Shown here piece after piece: positions 1 through 12,670 of a DNA stretch of 64,000 nucleotides. Positions within the stretch are counted from its first letter, which is position 1. Each line of letters opens with the position of its first letter. A model generated the notes under the pieces. It ran no database searches. It saw only the letters and a list, made by a program, of their open reading frames with translations, and was not told where the DNA came from. This DNA comes from Uloborus plumipes. Lineage: Eukaryota > Arthropoda > Arachnida > Araneae > Uloboridae. The stretch spans positions 1 through 64,000 of the forward strand of contig JAXGGA010001144.1 in assembly GCA_038373865.1 (NCBI GenBank). Reading direction: 5' to 3'. A program made the position numbers and the translations under genes.

Positions 1-1537
1 TTAATTTTAGGATACAGTGGTTCCACTGCTTCAGGATTTCCAATTGAATTTAAAATTCCTGATTTTTTAAACCGAAATGAAAGGTGGAAGGAAATCCAGG
101 ACTAGAACTTCCTCTCTATTTGAATCGCAGCTCTTACTCGAGGCTAAGTGCTATAAACATAGTATCAGAGTAAAAAATTCATGTCGGTTTCCAGTGCTCG
201 GTTGAATTCACTCGGCTTCTCCTATCAACCGTGACTCCTCCGACGGAATTTAATTGCTGATCGAAAAATCTTATCCATGCGTGCTGTCATCGATCTTTTA
301 CGCTCATCCTCTGATACCGTTTCTTCCTTCACGATTTTCGCATTGATTCTTCTCTACTTTCTGTCTCCAAATTTACCTTTTAAAAATTGTTTTAATTTTG
401 TTATCAATCTGAAAAAAATTTGCATCAGTGTATTTTAATATTACTCAAGCTCCTTTGAATTTTTTCTTCAAGTTTAACTTTTTGCCTTCTAGTAATTTTC
501 TATTAATTTTGTCCTACATCCTCAAAGCTACCGGCAGTTTTATAAAACTGAGTTGAAAACAATAAAAAAAAAAAAAAAAATAAGGGGATCACAAAAGAGA
601 ACGCATATTTTATCATTAATTTTTTCTTTATATCTAATATAACTTTATAATTCGTCTATATGGAACCAGTTTCAGTGAAATTTGAACAATATGTAAAGCT
701 ACCATTATGTATTAGTCCTCAAAGCTTCACGCCAGCAAAAAATGAAACTGACCCCTTTTTGCATAATGTTTTTGAATTTCTTCATTTTTGATTTGAAAAT
801 CATAATAATAATAAAAAAATGTCATTTCATAAAAAGTTATCCAATAGCAACAAATCCCATGACAGGATTGAAGCCACGATTTTTTCACATCTTGCTCGAC
901 GCTCTACCCAATCTCGCCAATGCATCCTGATTTTAAGATGTTATTCGTTGAAGTAATATGTAAAAAAAAAAAGACAGTGGGTCTATTTTTCGCCAGCGCG
1001 ACAAGCTTCAAAATGAGAGGTAAATCATGAAACTTGATAAAGAAATAGGAAGATCTCACGTCGTCCGAAAAGTCGGCTAGATAAATAATATATAAGAATG
1101 CTGAATACATATGTGATAAGAATTTTTATACATCCCAAATAGCGTATTTGTAGATTGAGTTTTTGATGCACTTGAACCTAATGATAAACTAAGTATAAAT
1201 TCAGTTTTGGTTAACTTTGTCGTTTTATAATCGTAGAATTTGTCTCAGACAGATCGATCTAGAAGCAGACGATGTTCGTGTAATGTCAAGTGGGACTATC
1301 GATTGTTTCCTTATTCATTAGGGCAAAAAGATAACCATTCACACTTTAGTCTTCAGCCACACCCGGTTTAACATAATGCCGCTCGTTGTTATTACCGTGG
1401 GTAAGATTTATCGGAGAAATATGTTTAAAATATCTAGGGCTGATTATTAAACTACCGTTAAACCAACCCGAGATTTAATGATGTCTTGTGAACCTCTGAT
1501 TTTTGTTCTTCTTTCTCTATCAATAGTAAAATATACT
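1..1537. other. No gene recognised; AT-rich intergenic DNA
   Basis: I see no exon with family resemblance, no RNA gene and no transposon end here. Open frames are short and of low complexity. An A-run lies near 566-582. Confidence 0.5.
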
Positions 1538-1816
1538 CAGGGAAGGATGGATATAAGGGTGGGACGATGGGGGCGATCGCCCCTCCCTTGAGGGACTCAA
1601 CACTGGTAAATTTTCAATATTGAAATTCAAAACAGGCACTTTTAGACTATATTTGATGTTAGCAGAAGGGAGGTTTGAGGCTCTCCTTCGGATACGTGTC
1701 GCAATTGAAGTCCAAAATGCGTATGAGGTAAACATTTGTAAACCAAGAGTAAATTGCATTGTTTTTGTACCCTTTGACCCCCCTCTCCCTTGGAAAAACT
1801 TGAAATGACGGGCCTG
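1538..1816. mobile_element. Diverged MITE of the family at 3819-4088
   Basis: Shares a run of blocks with the element at 3819-4088: a GGGGCGATCGCCCC palindrome followed by TCCCTTGAGG, a T/A-rich core with GATGTTAG, and a pyrimidine-rich right end. The right end reads ATGACGGGCCTG, resembling the 28038 and 46841 elements. No clean target duplication is visible, so the ends are approximate. Short frames across it are not likely to be genes. Confidence 0.55.
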
Positions 1817-3810
1817 ACCAGTCTATATTTAAATATTTAAATATTGACTAGCTCTCGAGATAACATGGGGAAACTTGGAAATGGAAAGAAAGCAAACTAA
1901 GAGTTATTTTTTTATCATTGCTGCATGGTAATTTCATTAATGCGAAATTGGCATCTGTTTTCTGGAAATCAATGTCTAAATGCAGTTGAGTCTTACAAAC
2001 TCGGTTCTCGATAACCCGAAAGAATCCAGATAACTCGGAGGAAGGAGAAAAAAATCTCCGCGCAAGAAAGCTGTAGCGCGCGTTCCCGATAACCTGGCAT
2101 TTTCAAAAATTCGCGTACTTTTCGGACTACATTAATCTGAGATTTCCAGACTGCTGTATGGCTCCAAATTCGTCAACCTTTATTCTTGTAACCAAATGAA
2201 AATGACTGATTTTTTTCTAAGGTTCCAGAACGAGACTTTCGATTTGAAAGATAGTACATAACAACTTACCACGTGTGTCAGTTTCTTGGGTCCCATATGA
2301 TCCGAACGGATCTTAAATTGAGCACCACTTGTCTAATTGCATAGTATCAGGTGCTCTCGATAGAGCGCAAACTGCTAGAATCTCGCACCAAAAGAAAAAA
2401 AAAAAACATTCGAGATTTTCTTGCAAATGGAATCGCAGTAATCTTATGTGGAATTGAGATTTTTGAAAAAAATCTCTTTGAATTTTTAAAAATCTCACTC
2501 TAATTTCAATAGAGGATGAGATTTTCTCGCCTATTTTTTTTTCTCTAATAGGAACCCTGATTCAACTTTACTCAGATATCTTCCAAAAATAACCACATAG
2601 TTTCCATTAAAAACACGATCTAAGCCTTGCGTCATGCAATATTATTAACATCGTTTGCGATCCTGGAATAATTGATCAAAGTAAACAATGTCGACTTTTT
2701 CATAATTCACTGTATGCGCAATGCGGAGTTCGAAATTGCTTTTGATGTCGTGCAGCCTTAAGAAGCGCCTTCGTGGAGTAATGCAGCTAGCTCTATTTCA
2801 TTATTAAGAATTCAAATGATAAAAAGCTATGCCTGGAGCAATCGATAAGACATAACCGAAGTACGTCATCAATTTTTCACGAATTTGTACATTCAGCATT
2901 CTGCTCCTCGAATAGGAAGATTTTCCCCAAAGAATCAAGAATTGATTCTTCAGTAAGAATAATTTTAATGCAGCATCTTGTTCAACAGAACTTGAAGATA
3001 AAATACTCTGCTCCTGAGGAAACTCTCTACAGGTGATAAATTATTCAAGTGTTCGCCATTTTTTCTCGATATGTTTAATGACAGTATAATAAGTGGGATA
3101 TTGGATGAGCAGGTTTTTGTTACCCATTCGAAAATTTTCTGTTTTTGCACCGCTCAGCATGAAATACAAAATGCCTGAAAATAATATCGATTTTTAATGT
3201 ATTTTATAATACCATTTGAAAAAAATTTTTTCTACATCTTGGGGAGCAAAAGCAAAATAAAGAATTTTGTTTAATGTAAAATCGATCGCTTGAGACTGTT
3301 GACAGAGTAAAATAAACTTATCTATGAACCAAATGTTTGAATGTTTCTTGAATTTTAATCTTCGATGCACCTGGGACAGAGAGGCGCAAAGAAGCAAAAG
3401 AGTGAACAAGTATACTAAACTTAACATTATGGGGATAACTAATACAAATGGTAGAAGAAACTCTTACCTGTTTCAGGGCAAGATGGTACTAGAGTAGCAC
3501 TATTCTGTTCTGTATGTAGATGCTTTTCCTTCTTTAACATAATGGAAGCGCTGGGCAGATTATAATATTGGGAGCCCCGGCCCCTGCCCTAGCCTATGAC
3601 TTTGATAGTGCCCTATTTTGTGAAATTTATTTTTATTTCTTTATAGGCCACATTGAATGAATAGATGATATATAGTATAATCTACAGAAGTAACTCTTTT
3701 AGTACGTTCAGTCATTTTATCGTTTAATTTTTCTGAAATAAATATGTTTTTTTGGTAATAGATATCAGTTATTGTTTGTTGATCTGAAAGGAACTGGAGG
3801 TCCTTATCTA
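1817..3810. other. No gene recognised
   Basis: Only short, low-complexity open frames on both strands. I see no splice-flanked exon with recognisable protein similarity and no transposon termini I can support. Confidence 0.45.
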
Positions 3811-3818
3811 CCTTGGGG

Positions 3819-4088
3819 CAATGGCGGATACAAGGGAGGGGCGATAGGGGCGATCGCCCCTCCCTTGAGGAGCTCTCCCTCAGTAAATTTTTAGCATTAA
3901 CGTTCAAAAATACATTTTTGGCCTATTTTGATGTTAGGAAAAGGGAGATTTAGTGCTTTCCTCCGGAAATGTTTCGAAATTGAAGACTGAAACATTTGTA
4001 GTCAATGTTTGTAAACTAGTACATAAAGTAAAGAGCAGGTAAAAAAATCAATCGCCCCTCCCTTGAAACATTTCTGGATCCGCCCTTG
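3819..4088. mobile_element. 270-bp hAT-type MITE with perfect 8-bp TSD
   Basis: Flanked by the 8-bp direct repeat CCTTGGGG at 3811-3818 and 4089-4096. The ends are imperfect inverted repeats: CAATGGCGGATAC on the left, and GATCCGCCCTTG on the right, whose reverse complement begins CAAGGGCGGATC. GGGGCGAT and ATCGCCCC blocks lie just inside each end. An 8-bp duplication with CA...TG ends fits hAT superfamily non-autonomous elements. There is no coding capacity. It is related to 1538-1816 and, at its ends, to the short element at 54128-54311. Confidence 0.8.
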
Positions 4089-4096
4089 CCTTGGGG

Positions 4097-5463
4097 CCCT
4101 GGGCACGTGCCCAGAGTGCCCAATGGGAACGATGGGCCTATGTAGGTGCTACTGCTGTGCCATATGATTTTGGAAAAATTTAAGAAGAACGAAATAGGAA
4201 GCAACATTAAAGATGGCTTGGTCTTTCGTAGTTCTATGTGTACTTGCAAACAATATGCAGTCAACTTTCAATAACTGGAAGTCGTGCCCAATAAAAACTT
4301 TGAGATTAAGGAATATTCGAGTTTTTAAAATTTCAAGTTACCGCTAGTAGACTTTATTGCGCTTAAATTCAAACATCTTTCAAACAAAATGACTTGCCAT
4401 TATACTATAATACTCATATTTTAAAATTTGTGTCAAAAATTTATTCTGAATTAGTCTTGATTTATTGCTTCCTGATTAAGTTCTGGCTTTTGAATCTTCT
4501 CAGAACATGAAACAACTAAATTCTGAATAATATTTAAGCAGTTCAATTTGCTTTAAATTTTATCTTGAGAAAGTTTATTGCTGCAACATCTGCAAATAGT
4601 CTTTTGTGCACGCCAACGATGAAATTTAAAAGATGTTCTGCTACATGAACGCTTTCTCTTCACATATAAATACGCATGAAACTATTCGAATCTATAATAC
4701 AGTATATCCTAAGTTTTAAAATAAGTTCTTGGTTTTAGTTTATTATGATTGAGAAAAAGGGCGAATAAATCTTTTTGTGAGGAATTCGTTGCTTTTAAAC
4801 TCTCTCTCCTCTCTCATTTAATTTCCTCACCAATTCATTTTTGGTTTTTCATTGTTGTTTATTGGTTTTTTTAAGTATTTAATTATAAATTTTGTCTGTA
4901 AAGAGGTCACATTTAGAGTACTACTTTAAAATTGGCAAAATGTGCTGTTTCAAATCAAACCCAAATTATATTTTTTCTTCACTTATGTGAAGAAATTAAT
5001 TCAAGGATTAACCTTCTGTCATAAACATTTTATTGCATATAATTTGCTTGTTTTCTGCAAAATTATTAACTTTTCATTTTCTTTGTTTTTCTTACGACAA
5101 ATCTTTGCTGTTACTACTCGTAAAAAATCCCTAGATTTTTTCTGTACTCATAGAGTAAAACCTACTACTACTACTACTACTACAAAAAAAAAAGAACCAA
5201 ATAGAACAAACCAATTTTAAAATTTGTGTGATAACAAATTTGATGAGCCAGCTACTATTTTATTCTAATTGTACCACGTCAAAACATTTTATCAAAACGG
5301 CATATGTTTTAGTTTAACTTAATCACCAATTTTGGTGTGAAAAACGAATAAAATTAACGAAAGAGAAGATATTTAATAATAAAAATTGAGCAAAAGTGGA
5401 ATACCTAATGGGGCTTCAAATTTCTTATATATTTATTTAATGCATGTAGATTGAGTGGTTTGT
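4097..5463. other. No gene recognised; short TAC microsatellite
   Basis: AT-rich sequence without recognisable exons. A (TAC)n run of about eight units is at 5160-5183, followed by an A-run; the short frame spanning it is an artefact of the repeat. Confidence 0.45.
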
Positions 5464-5679
5464 ATTGTACGTTTTCGGAATCATTTTTCAAATTTTAAAC
5501 ATCACAGCAATGAACCTATCAAGTAAATGTGAGACATTATGATTTGTGTTGCGCTAATTTGTTTAGAAGAAATTGTACGTTTTCGGAATCGTTTTACAAA
5601 TTCTGAACATCATGGCAATGAACCTATCAAGAAAATGTGAGACATTATGATTTGTGTTACGTTAATTTGTTTAATAGAA
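5464..5679. repeat. Two-copy direct tandem repeat, period about 108 bp
   Basis: The block starting ATTGTACGTTTTCGGAATC at 5464 recurs at 5572. The copies share the phrase ATGAACCTATCAAG and the downstream GTGAGACATTATGATTTGTG, with about 8-10 substitutions between them. It ends about 20 bp before the hAT-type element at 5701. I see no coding function. Confidence 0.8.
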
Positions 5680-5700
5680 AAAGAAAATTAATGTGGAAGC

Positions 5701-6859
5701 TAGGGATGCACCGATAAGCAAATTGGCCGATTACCGATTAATCGGCTTTTGATAATCGGCCATGCTCATAAGGGATCATTTTCAATACTACAAATTTCAC
5801 AATCACTGCTATTTTTTTCCTTTCTTTACAATTCCAATTTTAGAAATAGTTACTAATTTATCTTCCAGAGAAAATTTAATTTTTTCCGTTTTCCTAGTTT
5901 TGCCAAAATAATTTCGAAATTTATCCAATATTTTGAACAAAGTTTCATATTGTTAGAAAAATTACATTAACATATTATTAATTACGTTAACTTGACATGA
6001 AATTAAAAAAAAAAAATAGTTGGTGATCTAATTTAGGAGTGCTTTTAATTTAAACTTTATTTTCCTATATTAGTAGGCAATAGGCATTTTATTCAAAACT
6101 TTTACACTTTGCGAAACTGAGAGGTTACCTAAAAGCATTACGCCAAAGAGAAAAGTATCGACTCATGAAAAATGTTGCAACGTTGTTAATAGGTGTACAT
6201 TTATTTAAAAGACGAAACTGAAATTATTTAAAAATGCATATCAAATGTGAGTATTATTATTTTATATTTCATTCTTTGAATTATTATTTCTTTAATTTTA
6301 CTCAGTACATTTTCGTACTAAATGTTATACTTATGTTTGCAGGAAATTATTTATTTCTAGTTTATAAATTTGTTCTTCGCAGCTTCATATTCAAGGCATA
6401 CTTAAAGAAATTTTATTCAACACATATTTTTCTGCTTGTTGATTGCGAAAATTTGACTGATTGTAATTAAAATGAAATGCTTATGTTTTCGTATTCCAAT
6501 TTAAAAGTTCAGGAGTACAATTATTTCTAATAGTGCCATATAAATATAAGCTGTGAGATTAATCTTTTAATATTCCATTCAGTTTTAAGCACTATATGAA
6601 AACTATTTGTTTTGTTTTTACCCTATACTCTTACCCCTTATACTACATGTTTTAGTAAAAATTTCAGATAATTAAATTTATTTTCTGTTGATAAAATTGT
6701 TCATCAAAATTTCTTGGTGAAGATATACTTCAAAATATAATATATTAAAAATATTTTTTCCGCCGATTAATCGGTATAATTTTGCCGATAATTAATAATC
6801 GGCCAAGTGGCCGATTATGGCCGAATAATCGGCACTGCCGATTAATCAGTGCATCCCTA
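5701..6859. mobile_element. 1159-bp hAT-type non-autonomous element (copy 1)
   Basis: Terminal inverted repeats begin TAGGGATGCACCGAT and end with the complementary ATCAGTGCATCCCTA. The flanks are GTGGAAGC (5693-5700) and GTGGAAAC (6860-6867), a 7/8 match to an 8-bp target duplication. Several ATCGGC/GCCGAT motifs cluster in the first and last 100 bp. The interior is AT-rich with no transposase. It is about as long as the copy at 33590-34855, with recognisable shared internal blocks such as the ATGTTGCAAC region. It has no counterpart of the retroposed insert found in that copy. Confidence 0.88.
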
Positions 6860-6867
6860 GTGGAAAC

Positions 6868-8055
6868 ATTTAAGAAAGCAAATTGATGGTATTTTTACTT
6901 CTAAAGATTTTATTTCCTCGAAATGGGTTGCAATAAATTGCTGGCACTATTATGGCTGAAGGAAAGGCTATAATTTTATCATGAAGATTTAACGATTTAA
7001 ATAAAGCATGTGTCTTTTAGAAATGGATATCTTGCGAAGCTTTGGTTCGTTGCCATTTTACAAAACTCGCAACACAATGCTAGTTTGAGCCTCTGATGTC
7101 AGTGGTCATCTTGAGATTGTGACGTTCCATAAAAAATCCCATTGTGTTCGAAATTTCATCCATTCAAAGCACCCCCCTCTATAGAATAAGCGAAGTGATG
7201 CGTGATAACGATTTTTTCTCCATGTATTTTACGATTTGAGCAGTTATCACTTACAACGCAGAAAATAAGAGCTATTAATTTTTGTTCGTTTTTTTACAAT
7301 CTTTTTTTTTTTTTTTTTGTATGTCCGTGCCACGGATAACAACATAAAGGGGCAAAAAAGAGCGGGGGTTTTTGCGAGGGAGAAAGACTCCCTTAAAGAA
7401 TGTGCTTCTGGACTGATGCCAGCAAGAAACGTTAATGTTTGGGCAAAGGCCAGGTCAAGAGACGATTTTACATGATCCATCTCCTTCCGTCTAATGTTTT
7501 GGGTAACATTGACTTTGTTTCTCCCTTTTACTCGGAAGAAGGAAAAAGTTACACACTTGCACTTCCACTTTCTGTAATCGCATTACCGATCCTCCTCTTT
7601 ATGCTCTCCTTCTATTCGGCTCATTTGTAATTTGAGTTCTGGTGTTCACTTTTTTGATTGGGCCTTTTAGCTCTCCCTTCATCCATTTCTCCCCGTTAAC
7701 AGCTCGTTCCGCGTCATCTGTTTCTCAAGTTTTGTTTCGGGTATTTAGCTGCTGCTGCTAACAAACGAGAACAAACGACTCTGATCTGTATCTTAATTGA
7801 ATTTGAACGGTTCGAATCGAATTAGAACTTTTCCCCTGTTATCACCGTCTTCCCTATTCTCAGTTCTGAAAGCATTTAGCACAGAGCAGGGTGTAAGAGT
7901 GTCATTTGGAATTAGCCAATTCAACAAATTCTTTTCGTGCATTTCTGGTGGAAATTTTAGATTTGTAATATATTTCTAATTTTAGTTTTAAGTAGTATGG
8001 GTCCTCTGCTTCCTGTTTATAATGTTCAATTGTGCAATATTGAAAATGAATTGAT
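6868..8055. other. No gene recognised; possible lost left part of a foldback element
   Basis: The sequence upstream of the broken domain at 8060 shows no left terminus matching GGGTCATTCC. A T-run lies at 7303-7318. Open frames such as 7439-7630 and 7797-7979 do not resemble any protein I recognise. Confidence 0.4.
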
Positions 8056-8059
8056 TTGA

Positions 8060-8471
8060 TATGGAAGAAGAGGCTTTGAAATCCAGAAAAATGATGGCAA
8101 GACCGACACCAGGCACTCAGAGTCTTCATTGTGTAATGCCGTTAAACAGGAATCGGATGCAAGTGAATGCATATTCAGTTTCAACTCTATAAGGATCGGA
8201 CGTACTACAACTGTCAAAGGCGATCTTGATTGCTCAGAAATGGTTGGATTCTTGATCTGCAGGTATAATGGATATTGGTGGCTAAGGTGCGTCTTAGACA
8301 CAGATGAAGAAAATCAAGCTGTTGCAACCTCGTGGACCCTCAAATTCTATCTACTATCCAGACTTTGAAAATGTTGTCAATGTGCCCGTAAGTGCTATTA
8401 TTTCGAAGGTAGACCCTAGTAGAAACGGAAAAGGAATTATTTATAACCTCTCAAAACAAGACGTGGAATAA
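8060..8471 (+). pseudogene. Broken ORF with the WW-GCVLD-type domain of the foldback family
   Basis: An open frame runs from about 8060, after a stop near 8055, and reads ...YNGYWWLRCVLDTDEEN up to about 8320. Similarity then continues one frame over, starting LQPRGPSNSIYYPDF and ending at the TAA at 8469-8471. Joined by eye, the pieces align with the intact 127-aa protein at 31304-31687 at three places: WWxxCVLD, a LxxxG-S-S-x-YYP/FFYP block, and a KVD...Y block before the end. The frame change near 8321-8331 also appears to remove several residues between the first two blocks, so I call it a pseudogene. An intron is possible, but I see no GT/AG pair at the junction. The function is unknown; the domain lies beside foldback termini in both places in this window. 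Confidence 0.65.
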
Positions 8472-9045
8472 GCCAACCGTCACTTGTAAATAACATTTCG
8501 CAGTTTGCAATATTTCTGTATTATATATCCTCAGGAGCCATAGGCATTGCAATAAAGTGGTAAGAGTGTAAAAAGTCGATTCCATTTTTCATCCAGATCC
8601 CATTGCTGTCCCATTCTGCAAATTTTATCACATATACACTACATTAGGAAGTAATATATATATTTTTTTCAGATTTTTAAAAAATGCACTTTTTGAAATA
8701 TTCAAGGTCAAATAATGCTTTTGGTGACCTTGAAATATTAACAACACGAAACCTTGTCAAATTATATATCATTTGAAAGCTTGTTTAAAGAGCTTTACAA
8801 TGACATGTAACAAAAGACTCTAGCTGCAATAGAAGCTGAGAAAATTGAATCTTCGTATGTTCAAAATTTCACTTTTTTCCATTTTTTGCGTTTTTAAAGC
8901 GGTTTCACACAAAAAACTAACAGCTGAAAAAAATTTTTAAAATCAGTTTTTTGTATCACTTTATAGAGGTAATCAACCCTATAATTTTTTTTGAAATTGG
9001 TGATGGTCAAGTTTTGAGGCTTGTTGATTTCACATGGAATGACCC
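8060..9045 (+). mobile_element. Right half of a decayed foldback element (third family member)
   Basis: The right terminus at 9045, read on the minus strand, begins GGGTCATTCCATGTGAAATC. This matches the ends of the palindromes at 24441 (GGGTCATTCCATTTTAAATC) and 28915 (GGGCAATTCCACGTCAGATC). Inside it, CAAGGTCAAA, TGACCTTGAAA and GAAAGCTTG occur in the same order as in the arms of the larger palindrome. The broken domain at 8060-8471 is in the position of the loop gene. No matching left arm is seen upstream, so the element is half lost or deeply diverged. Confidence 0.65.
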
Positions 9046-9049
9046 GCAT

Positions 9050-12000
9050 AATATAATATATCCTATCATTGCCTGTTACTTCTGGGTGATTTATGTGAAC
9101 GGTATATATAGATCCTGGCTTAAGGGCGGTAACTTACTGCTCAATGCAGTTTTCATGTTTCGTTTTCTTGATTTAAATGAGCTTTTGTCCGATTGCGACC
9201 GGTCAGAAAAAAAAAATAAATAAATGAAATAAAATAAAATAAATGAAAAAATAAATAAAACAAAATAAGTGATAACAATAGTATATAATAACATAATAGT
9301 AATAGTAGTAAATATATCATTGCCTACGGGGAAATTTGAGGCATATGTAGAACCTGAATTAACTAAAAGACTTGATTCAAGCAAACTTTATTTGAAAAAG
9401 ATTTTTCCGTATAAAATGTTTTTAGAAGACTTTTTTTTATTTATTTTAAAACAAATTTTTTGAAGAGTTCAGAAGTCTTTGACTTTTGCGTCAACAATCA
9501 AAACTCTTAACTTCTTTCCTTGAAGAGGAAAAAAAAAGAAAATTAAGATAATTTCAGACATTCGAGATATTCTTCTCTTCTTTTTTTAATTTTCAGAAAT
9601 TAAAACCCGTGGACCTAATTGTGCAATTAATCAGAATGTCGTAATTTTAAAGCGCAAATTATTTTATTATGTATATTAATGATAATTGAATTTTCATTCC
9701 AAAATTTTAATATCACTATACTATTTTTGCAATGTAATGAAAAATGAAATTCAAAATGCTTTTATTTTTCATCAAAAGAGAACTGCAAACGATTTTATTT
9801 TTGCTACTCGCAGTTCTAAAGATTAAATACGCCATCTTGCTGTGGTTTAGGAAATTACCTAAAGAGATGAAATGTCCATTTCTAAGACTTAAACAATTCA
9901 CAAGAATTCGAAAATTCATGTCAAAGTAATACAAATGAGAAACCTGTAAACATGAAGAAAAACTACTGTATTTCACTAAACTTTAAAGCTGGTTAAAACT
10001 TACTGGAATTGTTTTGTTTTATATCGTTCAGTAGTAACTATTCAGAAACTGCTGCGCCTCCTATAGTGTATTTAAATTGCGTATAAATTGTTTGTTGATT
10101 TGTACTTTTTTTTTTTTTATCAAAAAACTTCTTTTTAAGAAAATTCCCCTTGGTATTGTATAAAACAATTTCGTATTTCATTTGTTTGTATTTATTTTTA
10201 CATTCGACTGCGTATATTTTTGTGGATGTGTGTGTTTTTATTTATTCTATGTTTGTATGCTTAAGTCGAAAAAACTGCTGTTTATTCCTGGTAAAGAGAG
10301 TTGATCAATAGTAGAAACTGACTAGTGTAATGTCTTACACTTTGATAGCATCGAATGAAATTGATATCAATTCTTAAGCAGCTTAGTTCCTTTTACATAA
10401 AAAAGGCACAAGTTTGATAACTGTTTAGAGTATCTTTGAAATAGTTTTCGACCTAAGTCCAATTGAGGGAATATTTATCTAATATCAGAAAATCTATTTC
10501 GTCATACGGGAAAGTAGGCTTCGTTGATATTTTAATGGTAATTCTCATTACTTTATTGCACTCGGCTAAATATTTTTTGTAATCGGGAAAGATTTTGGTT
10601 TTCAGGTTTCAACAGCAGTCAGTTTTAATTAGTATAAATATGTATAGTTACATGTGTAAATATGTTCACCAATTGGTATAATTTGGTGTATACGTTGGAT
10701 TGTTTTCCTCTCCAATTCGTAGCTTATTGAGCTATACATATATTTTCATGCATGCAATAGACTTTGTTTCAATGTTCAGCACTCAAACAGCCACAAGGTA
10801 AACAGACAGCAAATGAAAATTTGACCAACCTCAAGTTGAAATTAAAGTATTTATCAGTGAAAATAAATGTGAATGTTTCGTTCTTTGTTATGAAGTGTAT
10901 TATTATGTTGAAAATTTATTTTGTCTCGGAAAGTTTTCATAAGCATATATATATATATTTGAATTAATATATTAGTACAGCAATTAAAAAAAATTTGGTA
11001 ATTGACATTATGTAAGCTTTTGATCTGCCAATATTTGGAAGATCGAATCTAATCTAATTCTTTTCTTTTTTATTAAGGTATCATGTTTCTCAACGTGGCC
11101 TAACAATTGCTGCAAAAAGAATCGATGCTGTTATTTCTTTTTAAATATTGAGGCGGAGCATATGTTCAGGTAAATAAGTAACTTATTTCTCCCTTGTATT
11201 TAGAAGCTGTATGAACAACGTTCTGGCGCACAATATTACAAATTTTATTATTGCTCTCTTCCTGCAATGTATTTTGAAATTTTGTGTATCATAATGTGTT
11301 CTGTGCTCTCAAAATGTTCAGATAATATTTAGCATAGAAATGATGGGCATCACTGGAAAAACGACCAAGTCCAATCCGGGAATAAAAAGAAAATGTAAAA
11401 TTACTCAGTCACAAAATAACAATCTTAAAATGAAATATATTTAAAAAACAAAATAGATAAAAGAGTTTGATTTACACAAATGTTATATTGGTTAAAATTA
11501 ATATTTATGTTATAAAATGAACGAATAAAACATGAAACAGATTTTATCAAAAAAGATTAACTAAGGTCGTTTTTTGCAATAAACATTAACTTCATCCTCC
11601 CCCCCCCCCGTGAGGAAGTTTATCTGTTAATTTAAAGTTAATGAAATACTTTTAAATTATTCGTTTCATGAGACTAAATTTTCAGATGCTTCAAATAAAA
11701 ATAATTATTTTCTTTTTGCTTTGGAAGTCTTGGTTTTCTGAAAAAGCGACTTGAAGTAAAGGAAATATCTTGAATCCAGTTCTTCACTTTAGAAGCAGCT
11801 ATTAGTAAATACTTCATAAAAGTAGTGTAGCATATTTATACACAGACCCATAAAACCTCCGTTTCGGACTTGCGCTCTATCGGTCAGTGTATCTGTCCGG
11901 ATGATCGCTCGGGTCAGTGCGTCTCTTAACTGGGCGCTGAAGCGGGGAGACCCCGTGAGAAACAAAAGTCGGGTTGCTGCCCTTTTTCCCCTGTTCTGTC

Positions 12001-12160
12001 ACACACACAGCGTATGTTTGTAATCTGTAACATACATGTGTTTTATTCTATTTACCCGCACAAAAATATATCACTTATACACTCATCGCTGTAGTTCGGA
12101 AAAATATGTAAAGAAATGAATCTTTTCAAAAAGGATAAATGTCACGGTGGTCTAATGATC
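9050..12160. other. No gene recognised
   Basis: AT-rich sequence with a low-complexity ATAAA/ATGAAA stretch at about 9205-9270 and a C-run near 11600. A comparatively GC-rich patch at about 11840-12010 contains short related CGGTCAGTG/GGGTCAGTG phrases and a CACACACA run. I cannot assign it a function, and no exon is convincing. Confidence 0.4.
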
Positions 12161-12670
12161 TAGACTAAGAATTTTGAATGGTCGCTACTGGCTACCAGAG
12201 TCAAAACAAAAAAAAAAAAAAAGTTGCCACGTTTGCACTTTTGATTGCCATTTTTATGAAGTATATTCATAGCGCAAAGAAATGAATTTCTTGATCCCTG
12301 TTTGTAATGTTAATAACAAATTAAAGGGTTATGATACTCCACAAAAACATTAAACAAAATTTTAAAAGATTTAATTTTGAACATAAATCTGTGTATTCTC
12401 ACAACGAAAAATTATATTTTACAAATTTTTAAACGTATTTAATTTAGGTAATAACTTAATTTCGAAAGAACATTTTGTTCCATTACGAAACTTCAATGAT
12501 TACACCATTTTTATTTCCGCTGAACGAAAGAGATAATAAATAGAAAAGGCGAGAGGCTTTTAACAAATAAACAAAAACACGGTCACCACTTTTGGCGACT
12601 GGGACTTGATTTTTTGGTTGCCATTTTCCACGAAATGGTCGCTTGTTAGCGACTGGCGACCGCTAATCTA
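12161..12670. mobile_element. MITE with TAGACTA/TAATCTA ends (copy 1)
   Basis: The left end reads TAGACTAAGAATTTTGAATG and the right end CGACCGCTAATCTA. The inverted repeat continues into GGTCGC...GCGACC blocks. The interior shares GTTGCCAC, TTGCACTTTTG-like and ACTCCACAAAAACA blocks with the copy at 22724-23983. Possible duplicated TA at the ends, no longer duplication. No coding capacity. Confidence 0.65.
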
